Source: Pseudomonadota bacterium (GTDB lineage: Bacteria > Pseudomonadota > Gammaproteobacteria > Steroidobacterales > JBCBZW01). Taken from it: 64,000 nt of DNA. Location of the stretch: assembly GCA_039815145.1 (NCBI GenBank), contig JBCBZW010000014.1:1-64000 (forward strand). Direction: 5' to 3'. Position 1 is the stretch's first letter. Every line of letters begins with the position of its first letter. The position numbers and the translations under genes are program-made. Below the pieces are notes generated by a model that saw nothing but the letters and a program-made list of their open reading frames with translations, was not told the DNA's origin and searched no databases. Below are positions 31,474 to 39,152 of the stretch, in pieces.

Positions 31474-32250
31474 CTAGCGCGGGATCGCCCACCCGGGGAT
31501 GTCGCGCCAGGCGTCGTTGAGCTGTCGGTCGAGTTGCCGTGCCCTGGGCTCCATGGCGCAGACCAACGACCAGAAGCGATCGTTGTGCGCCATGACCCGC
31601 GTGTGCGCTAACTCGTGCAGCATCAGGTACCGCACCAGGGGCGGCTCCAGGAACAGGAGCGAATAGTTCAAGCTCAGGGTGCCGCGTGAAGAACAGCTGC
31701 CCCAGCGGGTCTTCTGGCCGCGCACCTGAATGCGGCCGTGTTCGAACCCGTGGTGTTTGGCAAGACGGGCGATCCAGGGCACCAGGTAGGTGCGGCCCTT
31801 GGCCGCCAGCCATCGCCGCAGCTCATCGCGCGCCTTGGCAGAGTCGGTTGTGTTGCCGTGCAGGCGCAGCGCGGTCGCGGATTCACTGAGGCGGATACGG
31901 CCGCCGGCAAGGGCTTCCTCGGGCACCAACTCCACGCGCCAGGCGCCGTCGATGGCGCGCAGGTCCACGTGTTCCGGCAGGGACTGGTCGAAGGCGGCGC
32001 AGGGCGTAGCGACCAGCCGCGCGCGGGTTTGCTCAATCCAGCCCCGCTGCTCCTCCACGAAACGCTGCACGCGGGCGGCCGAGGTGGCGCGTGGCACGAC
32101 CACCTCCACGCCCTTGTGCGGACACACGTGAATCGACAGCCGCTTGGCGCGAGCGCTCTCGCGAACGGTCAGGCCCTCCAGCACGTTGCTGGTGGCGTCG
32201 CGCTCCGGCAGGGTCAGCTGAACCCCGCTCACCGGCTCCTCAGCGGCCAT
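31474..32250 (-). CDS. YgjP-like zinc metallopeptidase domain protein (DUF45)
   Basis: A 258-residue protein of the YgjP/DUF45 family (M48-like). The zinc motif HELAHTRVMAHNDRFW (HExxH plus a distal His) is near residue 205, after GQKTRWGSCSSRGTLSLNY, the most conserved family block. The N-terminal domain is beta-rich (ESARAKRLSIHVCPHKGVEVVVP). Function in bacteria is not firmly established. MAAEEP at 32250 was chosen as the start; the frame opens 39 bp earlier. Its 5' end overlaps the 3' end of the polymer-forming lipoprotein gene by 11 bp. Confidence 0.85.
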   Translation of the reverse strand: MAAEEPVSGVQLTLPERDATSNVLEGLTVRESARAKRLSIHVCPHKGVEVVVPRATSAARVQRFVEEQRGWIEQTRARLVATPCAAFDQSLPEHVDLRAIDGAWRVELVPEEALAGGRIRLSESATALRLHGNTTDSAKARDELRRWLAAKGRTYLVPWIARLAKHHGFEHGRIQVRGQKTRWGSCSSRGTLSLNYSLLFLEPPLVRYLMLHELAHTRVMAHNDRFWSLVCAMEPRARQLDRQLNDAWRDIPGWAIPR

Positions 32251-32944
32251 CCCAGGAGGCGGTAGAGAAGGTTGCGCTCGCAAAGCCACCGGTGTCCGCC
32301 ACCGTGGCCGTCTCGTGGATGTAGAGGCGAACGGGGCGCTCGAAGACCAGGCGTCCGGCCACCACGCTGTTGGGGCCGATGACGACCCGCGGCACGCGCT
32401 GCCCGTTGACCCCCACCGTGTCGCGCACGATGACGTCGCCCAGCACCTCGGTGCCTTCGGTCAGGGTGATGCCGCCGTTGTAGTTCACCACGTCGCCGCC
32501 TACCACGCTGCCACGAATCTGGATTTCCCCGTTGACGGTGCCCACACCGCCGACCACGCGGACCTCATCTTCGATCGACACCTTGCCGTTAACGAGATTG
32601 ATAGGTCCGTTCACCAACGCCGCGCGCGCTACGGCGAGATCGCCGTTGACCGCTTCCAGCGGGCCGGTCCTCGCACCCTCACCCACCGTGATCCGACCGT
32701 GCACGGAAGTACAGGCATCGACCTGCGCGCCCGCCCCGATATGGATATCGCCGTTAACCGTGCGGAAGGCCCCACCATCCGCTGCAACGCGCTCGGCGAC
32801 GAGCACATTGCCGTTCACACTGATCGCCCCCGCGTGGCCGGTACTTCCTGCCAGCACGCGGATGTCTTCACTCACCGCGCCGTTGCAGCCTGCCGTGGCA
32901 GCCACAACGGCGGTGAGCAGGATCGCGTAGACGCGACTCCCCAT
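32240..32944 (-). CDS. Polymer-forming (bactofilin-like) beta-helix lipoprotein
   Basis: A 234-residue predicted lipoprotein: MGSRVYAILLTAVVAATAGC ends in a lipobox Cys. The rest is a continuous series of short strand repeats with a glycine/asparagine turn (ISVNGNVLV, AFRTVNGDIHIG, LEAVNGDLAVA, INLVNGKVSI, VGTVNGEIQI, VVNYNGGITL). This right-handed beta-helix pattern is seen in bactofilins and DUF-type polymer-forming proteins. A lipid-anchored version would act in the envelope, not the cytoplasm. ATG 32944 was chosen because it begins the lipoprotein signal; the longer frame has no signal. Confidence 0.75.
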   Translation of the reverse strand: MGSRVYAILLTAVVAATAGCNGAVSEDIRVLAGSTGHAGAISVNGNVLVAERVAADGGAFRTVNGDIHIGAGAQVDACTSVHGRITVGEGARTGPLEAVNGDLAVARAALVNGPINLVNGKVSIEDEVRVVGGVGTVNGEIQIRGSVVGGDVVNYNGGITLTEGTEVLGDVIVRDTVGVNGQRVPRVVIGPNSVVAGRLVFERPVRLYIHETATVADTGGFASATFSTASWDGR

Positions 32945-33211
32945 AGCACCCCCCGGGATGTGTCCGAATTGTTCTTTGGAGTTCTTGTTATGGGAACGAC
33001 GCTGCGTACCTGCGAACGCGTACGCGACACCGAACATTGCCTCGCGGCGGCCTCTCCCTAGCTCACCGCGTATTTGTTTGGCAACCCGCACATCATTGCA
33101 CACTCACGCATTTGCGCAAGTCGTTCACGACGCTCGATTTCGGCGCGTCCCCTGCTCCCTTTGGGGGCAGCGCTGGGGGCGGCTCGAGGGGGCCGGGGCG
33201 ACCCTCGCAGC

Positions 33212-33985
33212 TCAGGCCTTGGCGATCGCCGTCTGGTAGCGACGCACGGTCTCGGCAAGGCCAAAACGCAGGGCATCGGCGATCAGCGCCTGACCGATCG
33301 ACACTTCGAGCACGTTCGGCACTGCAGCGCAGAAGGCGGTGAGGTTGTGCAGGTTCAGATCGTGTCCGGCGTTGACCTCGAGGCCAGCCGCGTGCGCGTC
33401 CCGCGCCGTGGCCGCGTAGGCCTCCAGGGTCTGCTGCAGCGCTGCGCCCGAGCCGTTCTCCGCTCGGAACAAGCGCGCGTATCCCTCGGTGTACAGCTCG
33501 ACGCGATGGGCACCCAGAGCTGCGATCGCCTCGAGTTCGGCACAGCCGGGATCCACGAACAGACTGACCCGTGCGCCCTGCTCGCGCAGGCTCGCCACGA
33601 TGGGCGCCAGGCGTTGCGCATGGGGCGCAATCTGCCACCCGTGATCGGAGGTGAGCTGGTCGTCGGCGTCGGGCACCAGCGTCACCTGGGCGGGCCGCAC
33701 CTCCCGGCACAGCGCGAGGAACCCCGGGTAGCCATCGTCGGTCGGGCCGCTGAAGGGATTGCCCTCCACGTTCAGCTCAACGCCCTGCGGCGCCAGCGCC
33801 GTCGCCAGGGTGCGCACATCGTCCGGTCGGATATGGCGTTGGTCGGGACGTGGGTGAACGGTGATGCCGTCGGCGCCGGCATCTACGCAGAGCTGCGCCA
33901 TCTCCCGTACATCAGGATCCTGGCCCATGCGCGCGTTGCGCAGCCACGCCACCTTGTTAACGTTTACGCTAAGTGCGGCTGTCAT
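33212..33985 (-). CDS. pdxJ: Pyridoxine 5'-phosphate synthase
   Basis: A 257-residue TIM-barrel enzyme that closes the pyridine ring in DXP-dependent vitamin B6 synthesis. The family layout is complete: LSVNVNKVAWLRNARMGQDPD, GADGITVHPRPDQRHIR, ELNVEGNPF, VTLVPDADDQLTSDHGW, VSLFVDPG, VELYTEGYA, VNAGHDLNLHNL and EVSIGQALIADAL. A run of eight Gs immediately upstream of ATG 33985 would serve as the ribosome-binding site. It stands alone between oppositely functioning neighbours. Confidence 0.97.
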   Translation of the reverse strand: MTAALSVNVNKVAWLRNARMGQDPDVREMAQLCVDAGADGITVHPRPDQRHIRPDDVRTLATALAPQGVELNVEGNPFSGPTDDGYPGFLALCREVRPAQVTLVPDADDQLTSDHGWQIAPHAQRLAPIVASLREQGARVSLFVDPGCAELEAIAALGAHRVELYTEGYARLFRAENGSGAALQQTLEAYAATARDAHAAGLEVNAGHDLNLHNLTAFCAAVPNVLEVSIGQALIADALRFGLAETVRRYQTAIAKA

Positions 33986-34016
33986 GCCCCCCCCTTTTGC
34001 GCGGAGAAGAACGAAA

Positions 34017-34046
34017 CGAGGGCCGAGGCTTTCGCCCCGGCCCTCG
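34017..34046 (-). terminator. Hairpin downstream of the charged repeat protein gene
   Basis: A 9-bp inverted repeat CGAGGGCCG/CGGCCCTCG lies 27 bp after the stop at 34073 on the minus strand and is followed by GTTTCGTTCTTC, a weak T-rich tract. Confidence 0.55.
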
Positions 34047-34072
34047 CGCGACGAATCGCGTGCTCTCAGGTC

Positions 34073-34717
34073 TTAGCGACGGTTGTCGCCGTCGTCCTTG
34101 TCCTTACGGTTTTCCCACTTCTTGCGCGCGTTGTCGCGCTCTTCCTGGGTCATGTCCGCAGCGCGGCCACGCATCTCTTCGCGGCGAGCGGCACGATCTT
34201 CCTTGGACATCTCACCGGCGCGAGAACGCATCTGCTCACGGGCAGCCTCACGCTCTTCCGGGGTCATGTCCTTGGCCCGCTCTTGCATGCCCTCGACCAT
34301 GCGGTCGCGGTTGCCACCACGGCCGGCAGCACTGCCTTCGCCGCGACGGGCGCGCATCTCCTGGCGCTCTTCCTCGGACATGTTGCGGAACTGGCCGCGA
34401 CGCTCCTTAGCCTGCTCGCGGGCAGCAGCCTTTTCTTCGTCACTCAGGTTCTGGTACTCGGCCTTGTTGGCTTCGCGGCGAGAACGCATCGCTTCCTGCT
34501 GCTCCGGCGAGAGTTCCTGGAAACGGGCGCGGCGCTCCTGCACGTTCTCCTTGAACGCAGCCTGCTCTTCCGGCGACTTCGACTCCCACTCCTCGAGAAG
34601 CTTGGCCTGCGTGTCGGGATCGAGCTCGTCCCAACGGGACGAATCCTGGGCGTAAGCGGTAGCGGAGGCGACCACGCCAGCGAGGGCGACGGTGGCTAGG
34701 GTACGGCTGAAGTTCAT
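34073..34717 (-). CDS. Exported, highly charged helical repeat protein
   Basis: A 214-residue protein. The signal peptide (LATVALAGVVASATAYAQ) precedes an almost entirely helical mature chain made of Glu/Arg/Ala-rich segments. A loose repeat of about 20-24 residues recurs: LSPEQQEAMRSRREANKAE, LSDEEKAAAREQAKERRGQ, MSEEERQEMRARRGE, MTPEEREAAREQMRSRAGE, MSKEDRAARREEMRGRAAD, MTQEERDNARKKWE. This resembles DUF3106 and Spy-like periplasmic proteins, but no exact family was recognised. A glycine-rich break (GSAAGRGGNRD) divides two helical blocks. An envelope or chaperone-like role is a guess. Confidence 0.7.
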   Translation of the reverse strand: MNFSRTLATVALAGVVASATAYAQDSSRWDELDPDTQAKLLEEWESKSPEEQAAFKENVQERRARFQELSPEQQEAMRSRREANKAEYQNLSDEEKAAAREQAKERRGQFRNMSEEERQEMRARRGEGSAAGRGGNRDRMVEGMQERAKDMTPEEREAAREQMRSRAGEMSKEDRAARREEMRGRAADMTQEERDNARKKWENRKDKDDGDNRR

Positions 34718-34806
34718 AGAACACTCCTTTGTTGGGCCGCTGATCCGTTTCAGCGATGCGCGAATTCTACCCGAAGCTGCCGCGAGTGCGATGTAAACTC
34801 TGGTAC

Positions 34807-36426
34807 ATGCACCCGATCTCCCGCCAGCATGCCCAGCGGCGCTCGCCGCGGGCTCACCTCGTCGCCCTCGGGGCGATTCTGATCACGTTTACCGGCCTGT
34901 CCGCCTGCTCGCCGGCGCCCACCACCGACATCGATGACGTAGGTGCTGGGCCGACCCAAGACACCGATGTTCCGAGCACCCTTCGCATCGGCCTGGAAGC
35001 GGACCTGCAGGGCTTCGACCCCCTACGCACCCGCTTGATGGGCGTCAGCACCCTCACCGTGGCGGACGCGGTCTTCGATACGCTGATCACCCTCGATGAG
35101 AGCGGCGCGATCCAACCGCAGCTTGCGCTCTCCCTCGAGCCCGCACCAGATCTGCGCACATGGACCATGATCCTGCGCGAGGGCGTGCGCTTTCATGACG
35201 GTACGGCGCTGGATGCGGCCGCCGTCGCCCACCACTTCACGCGCTTGATCGATCCGGCCAATCGCTGCGCCTGCCGCCCTTTCCTGGGGCCGTTGCAGGA
35301 GGTTGTGGTCGTCTCCGAGTACAAACTGCGCTTCGAGCTGTCGAGCCCCTGGGCCGCCCTGCCTGCCGTACTCGGTGAGCCCTCCGTGGTGTCGTTGATC
35401 GGTTCACCCGCCTCCCACGAGGATGGCGAGTCGTTCAACCGCTCCCCCGTGGGCACGGGCCCCTATCGGTTCAGCCAATGGCGCGACGGCGAGGCAGTCG
35501 TCCTCGAGCGCTTCGATCAGTACTGGGCAGCGCAGCCCGATGACGCTATCGCCCGGCCGGCCACGATCGAGTACCGCATCCTCCCGGACCAGCAGGGCCG
35601 CCTCGCCGCCCTGCGTGCCGGTGATGTAGACCTGATCTGGACGTTGGATGGAAGCAGCGCCGCGCGCGCGGAGGTGCTCGGCTTACGTGTAGTGCGTCGC
35701 CGCGGGGCGGGTGCCCGCCTGCTGGTCCTGAACACGCGCCAGGCGCCCTTCGACGATGTGCGCGTGCGCCGAGCCCTGGCCCACGCAAGCGACTCCGCCG
35801 CCTACGTCGCCGCCGTGTCCGAGGACGGCGTGCTAGCCGCTGAGGACCCCTTCGGCCCAGGCTCCCCTTTTCGTTGCGACGCTCACTGGCCCGCCTTCGA
35901 TCCCGAACAAGCCAAGCGCCTGCTGGCCGACTACGGCGAGCCCGTCACCGTGACCTTCGGCCACACTGCGACACCGCGGGGCCAGGCGGCCGGTCAGATC
36001 TTCCAGCAGTTCTGGCAAGCGGTCGGCATCGACGTCACCCTCCAACCCACCGAGCAGGTTCAGCTGGTCACGAGCGTGTTCCGCCGGCGCTTCCAGGTGG
36101 GCCCCTGGCGCTTGCGCGATTCCGTCGATCCGGACCCCGACCTCTACGGCCTCTTCCACTCGGCCAGTCCCTTCAACGTCACCGGGGTGGCATCGGCGGA
36201 ACTCGACGAACTCCTGGCGGCGGCCCGTAGCACGGTGGACGGCGCCCAGCGACAGGAAGCGTACTGCGCCTTGGAACGCTACCTCGCCGATCAAGTGCCC
36301 TACCTCTACCTCGGCGAGAACACCTACTTCGCCATCGCGCGAGCGGATCTGGCCGGCGCCCTCTCCCTGCGCGGGGGATTGTTGAGCGTCCGCGGTATCG
36401 CCGCGGCACCCGACGCCACGCCCTGA
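34807..36426 (+). CDS. ABC transporter substrate-binding lipoprotein, family 5 (peptide/nickel type)
   Basis: A 539-residue binding lipoprotein. The signal peptide LVALGAILITFTGLSAC has its lipobox Cys at about residue 34. The mature part follows SBP family 5: LRIGLEADLQGFDPLRTRL, VFDTLITLDESGAIQPQLALS, WTMILREGVRFHDGTALDAAAVAHHF, VGTGPYRFSQWRDGEAVVLERF and the late DPDPDLYGLFHS. Ligands of the family include oligopeptides, nickel and opines; the specific one is not readable. It is followed by two permease genes (10-bp gap, then a 4-bp overlap) but no ATPase gene. Confidence 0.88.
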   Translation: MHPISRQHAQRRSPRAHLVALGAILITFTGLSACSPAPTTDIDDVGAGPTQDTDVPSTLRIGLEADLQGFDPLRTRLMGVSTLTVADAVFDTLITLDESGAIQPQLALSLEPAPDLRTWTMILREGVRFHDGTALDAAAVAHHFTRLIDPANRCACRPFLGPLQEVVVVSEYKLRFELSSPWAALPAVLGEPSVVSLIGSPASHEDGESFNRSPVGTGPYRFSQWRDGEAVVLERFDQYWAAQPDDAIARPATIEYRILPDQQGRLAALRAGDVDLIWTLDGSSAARAEVLGLRVVRRRGAGARLLVLNTRQAPFDDVRVRRALAHASDSAAYVAAVSEDGVLAAEDPFGPGSPFRCDAHWPAFDPEQAKRLLADYGEPVTVTFGHTATPRGQAAGQIFQQFWQAVGIDVTLQPTEQVQLVTSVFRRRFQVGPWRLRDSVDPDPDLYGLFHSASPFNVTGVASAELDELLAAARSTVDGAQRQEAYCALERYLADQVPYLYLGENTYFAIARADLAGALSLRGGLLSVRGIAAAPDATP

Positions 36427-36436
36427 GGCGGCCCAT

Positions 36437-37372
36437 TTGGAGCGCCTACTGCATTTGCTCGCCGTGGGTGTGTTGGCGAGTCTCGGTGGTTTCTACCTGA
36501 CCGACGCGCTGCCCGGCGATGCGGCCATCGCCGCCCTGGGGGAAAGCGCGACGACCGAGCAGGTGGCCGCCCTGCGCGCAGAGTTGGGCCTCGATCGCCC
36601 GTGGTTGAGCCGCTACGTCGATTGGCTGAGTCACGCCGTACGCGGGGACTTCGGCACCTCCCTGCGCACGGGCGTCGCCGTGGGCCCCACCGTTGCCGAT
36701 CGCCTCGGCGTATCCGCCGCACTGATGCTGCTGACCCAAGCCATCGCTCTCGGCCTGGCCGTGCCTGCGGCCCTGGCCAGCACTCGCCGACCGCGGGGAG
36801 CGATCGACCGACTGGTCGGCGCCCTGAGCTTCATCGCCCTCTCGACCCCGGCCTACGTGCTCGCCTTGGGCCTAATTCTACTCTTCGCCATCACCCTCGG
36901 CTGGCTTCCTGCGAGCGGCTACCCCACGGCCGGCGCTGGCGCCCTCGACGTCCTTCGCGCGCTGCTCCTCCCAGCCCTCAGCCTGGCATTGGTGGAACTG
37001 CCGATCTACCTGCGAATGCTGCGCCATGAACTATTGGATCTCCTAGGTCAGCCCTGGGCTCGCACGGCGCGTGCCTTCGGTGCCAGCGAAGGGTCGCTGC
37101 TCCTGCGAGACGTGCTGCGCGCAGCGTCCCTGCCACTGATCACGCTGGTCGCCCTCAACGTGGGCCACCTCATGGCGGGCGCCGTGGTGATCGAATCGAT
37201 CTTCGCCCTGCCCGGCATGGGCCGACTCTTGAAGGATGCTGTCCTCGCACGCGACCTGCCCACGGTGCAAAGCTGCGTCCTGATCGTGGCCGCCATCTTC
37301 GTGCTCGCGAATCTGCTCGCCGACGGCCTCGCCGCCTGGCTCGATCCCAGAAGCCGGAAGGCGCACGCGTGA
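36437..37372 (+). CDS. ABC transporter permease, DppB type
   Basis: A 311-residue inner-membrane permease with about six transmembrane segments. The first helix (LLAVGVLASLGGFYL) and the long periplasmic loop with LGLDRPWLSRYVDWLSHAVRGDFGTS are typical of DppB/OppB. The EAA-like cytoplasmic loop reads ARTARAFGASEGSLLLRDVLRAASLP. It begins with TTG at 36437, 10 bp after the binding-protein gene. Confidence 0.87.
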   Translation: MERLLHLLAVGVLASLGGFYLTDALPGDAAIAALGESATTEQVAALRAELGLDRPWLSRYVDWLSHAVRGDFGTSLRTGVAVGPTVADRLGVSAALMLLTQAIALGLAVPAALASTRRPRGAIDRLVGALSFIALSTPAYVLALGLILLFAITLGWLPASGYPTAGAGALDVLRALLLPALSLALVELPIYLRMLRHELLDLLGQPWARTARAFGASEGSLLLRDVLRAASLPLITLVALNVGHLMAGAVVIESIFALPGMGRLLKDAVLARDLPTVQSCVLIVAAIFVLANLLADGLAAWLDPRSRKAHA

Positions 37373-38196
37373 GTGGCGCGGTGCGAGCCCGCGTTGGCCC
37401 CACCCGGTGGATCGCCGGCCTGTGGTTGGTGGTGATCGCCGGGGGGGCCTTGACCGCCGATCTCTGGCCCCTGGCCGATCCCACCGCGATGGCCCTCGGC
37501 GACCGGCGAGCCCTGCCGACGCCGAGCCATCCCCTAGGCACCGACAGCTTTGGCCGAGACCTGCTGAGCCGTGTCCTGCACGGCGGCCGGGTCTCCCTCG
37601 CGGTGGCCGTGTTCTGCCCGCTACTGGGGCTGGTCGTGGGAGGTGGCCTGGGCGTGTTGGCTGCCTATCTTGGGGGATGGATGGAGCGGCTGACGCGGTT
37701 GTTCACCGACACGTTGCTGGCCGTGCCCGCCCTGCTCATCGCCATGCTGCTCGCCGTATCCATCGGGGGATCGGTCACGACCCTGGTGTGGACCTTAGGT
37801 CTACTCAGCACGCCGGTGTTCGCTCGCGTGGCGCGGGTGCGCGCCGGGGTGGTCACCCAACTGCCCTACGTGGACGCCGCGCGCTCGCTCGGCGCGGGCC
37901 ATCTCACGGTGCTTCGCCACCACGTGCTCCCCAACGTGCTGCCGGCGCTGCTCACGCTTGCCACGCTGGTGGCGGCCGTGGTGGTCGTGCTGGAGGGCGC
38001 CCTGGGATATCTGGGCCTCGGGGTCAGCCCGCCCACGCCGAGTTGGGGGGGCATGATCGCAGAGGGGCGAGCCTCCCTAGAGACTCGCCCCCACATCTGC
38101 CTGGTGCCGGCGAGCGCGATGGTGCTCACCGTGATGGCCTTGAACCTGATCGGCGATGCGGCGAACGCGTCTGGCGGACACGCACGCCGCGCCTAG
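37369..38196 (+). CDS. ABC transporter permease, DppC type
   Basis: A 275-residue permease partner of the preceding gene. HPLGTDSFGRDLLSRVLHGGRVSLAVAV is the DppC/OppC hallmark, YVDAARSLGAGHLTVLRHHVLPNVLP is the EAA loop that docks to an ATPase, and LGLGVSPPTPSWGGMI is near the end. GTG at 37369 overlaps the DppB stop (GTGA). No dppD/dppF-like ATPase gene follows: the next gene is a methyltransferase on the opposite strand. Confidence 0.87.
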   Translation: MSGAVRARVGPTRWIAGLWLVVIAGGALTADLWPLADPTAMALGDRRALPTPSHPLGTDSFGRDLLSRVLHGGRVSLAVAVFCPLLGLVVGGGLGVLAAYLGGWMERLTRLFTDTLLAVPALLIAMLLAVSIGGSVTTLVWTLGLLSTPVFARVARVRAGVVTQLPYVDAARSLGAGHLTVLRHHVLPNVLPALLTLATLVAAVVVVLEGALGYLGLGVSPPTPSWGGMIAEGRASLETRPHICLVPASAMVLTVMALNLIGDAANASGGHARRA

Positions 38197-38211
38197 CGCC
38201 GAAGTTAGCGC

Positions 38212-39114
38212 CTACTTCTTGACGCCGGTCACTTCCAGCCAGTAACGCATCACCTCGGTCACGCCCATCTTCTCGAAGGCGGGGCCGACGGCGTACTGCA
38301 AGCACTCACTGGACACATCGACGGGGTAGCCGCTCATCAGCACCTCGGCGAGACCGCCGTAGGCGCCCACGAGTTCGAGGCCGCGCTGGTCGATGGGGAT
38401 CGGACGCTTGTAGACGCGCTCCACGTCGAAGCCTGCCTGCTCGAGCACACCGGCCCAGCCCTCAGGCGTCTTCCAATCCTTGTCGAAGGCCTTGCCCGCC
38501 GTGCCGCGCTTGCGCTTGATGGCGGGTTTGCCTTCCTTGATCAGCTCCGCGTTCTTCTCCATGAGGAGGTTCACGGCGCCCATCATCCACTCCTTGTACA
38601 CCGGCTCGCTGCCCTCGCCGAAGGTGCCGGTGAAGAACACGGAGTTGAAGGTGAACGGCGCACCGGGCTTGAGCACGCGGTACACGTTGCGCACGAACTG
38701 GTCTTTGTCCGGCATCAGGTGGATGGCGTTGCCGATCATGCACATGTCGAAGGTGTTGTCGGCGAAGTGATCCAGGTCCATGGCGCTGCCTTCCACCATG
38801 AACATGGCGCTGCGCCCTTCGGCGGCGGCAGCGTCGAGGTCTTCCTGCGACTCGACCAGCAGGCCCTTCTCGCGCAGCTGGCGGCGGCCGATGGCGAGGG
38901 ACTCACCGGACAGGTCGATGCCATTGACGGCGATACCGGGCTTGAGCTGCATCAGCAGATCGGTCATCAGGCCCGTGCCACAAGCGAGGTCGAGCACGCG
39001 CCTTACCGGACCGAGTTCAATGGTCTCGAGCAGGGCTTTGTTGGCCCCGATGTACTCCGGCTCCTGCGCGTACGGTTCGTAAGTAGTTACAACTTCCATT
39101 GGGTCTGCCGCCAT
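38212..39114 (-). CDS. SAM-dependent methyltransferase (class I)
   Basis: A 300-residue methyltransferase. Motif I VLDLACGTGLMTDLL (about residues 41-55), the acidic residue of motif II in INGIDLSGESLAI, and a post-I region FDMCMIGNAIHLMPDKDQFVRNVYRVLKPGA fit the Methyltransf_11/25 fold. The C-terminal 130 residues are a less conserved lid likely to hold the substrate. It lies at the edge of the sulfotransferase/propeller locus, on the same strand as the first propeller gene, so O- or C-methylation of the same product is a reasonable guess. A start at 39099 is also possible. Confidence 0.8.
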   Translation of the reverse strand: MAADPMEVVTTYEPYAQEPEYIGANKALLETIELGPVRRVLDLACGTGLMTDLLMQLKPGIAVNGIDLSGESLAIGRRQLREKGLLVESQEDLDAAAAEGRSAMFMVEGSAMDLDHFADNTFDMCMIGNAIHLMPDKDQFVRNVYRVLKPGAPFTFNSVFFTGTFGEGSEPVYKEWMMGAVNLLMEKNAELIKEGKPAIKRKRGTAGKAFDKDWKTPEGWAGVLEQAGFDVERVYKRPIPIDQRGLELVGAYGGLAEVLMSGYPVDVSSECLQYAVGPAFEKMGVTEVMRYWLEVTGVKK

Positions 39115-39152
39115 TTGTGTGTGTTGTTGATGGTGGGTGTTACGTTTAGAAA

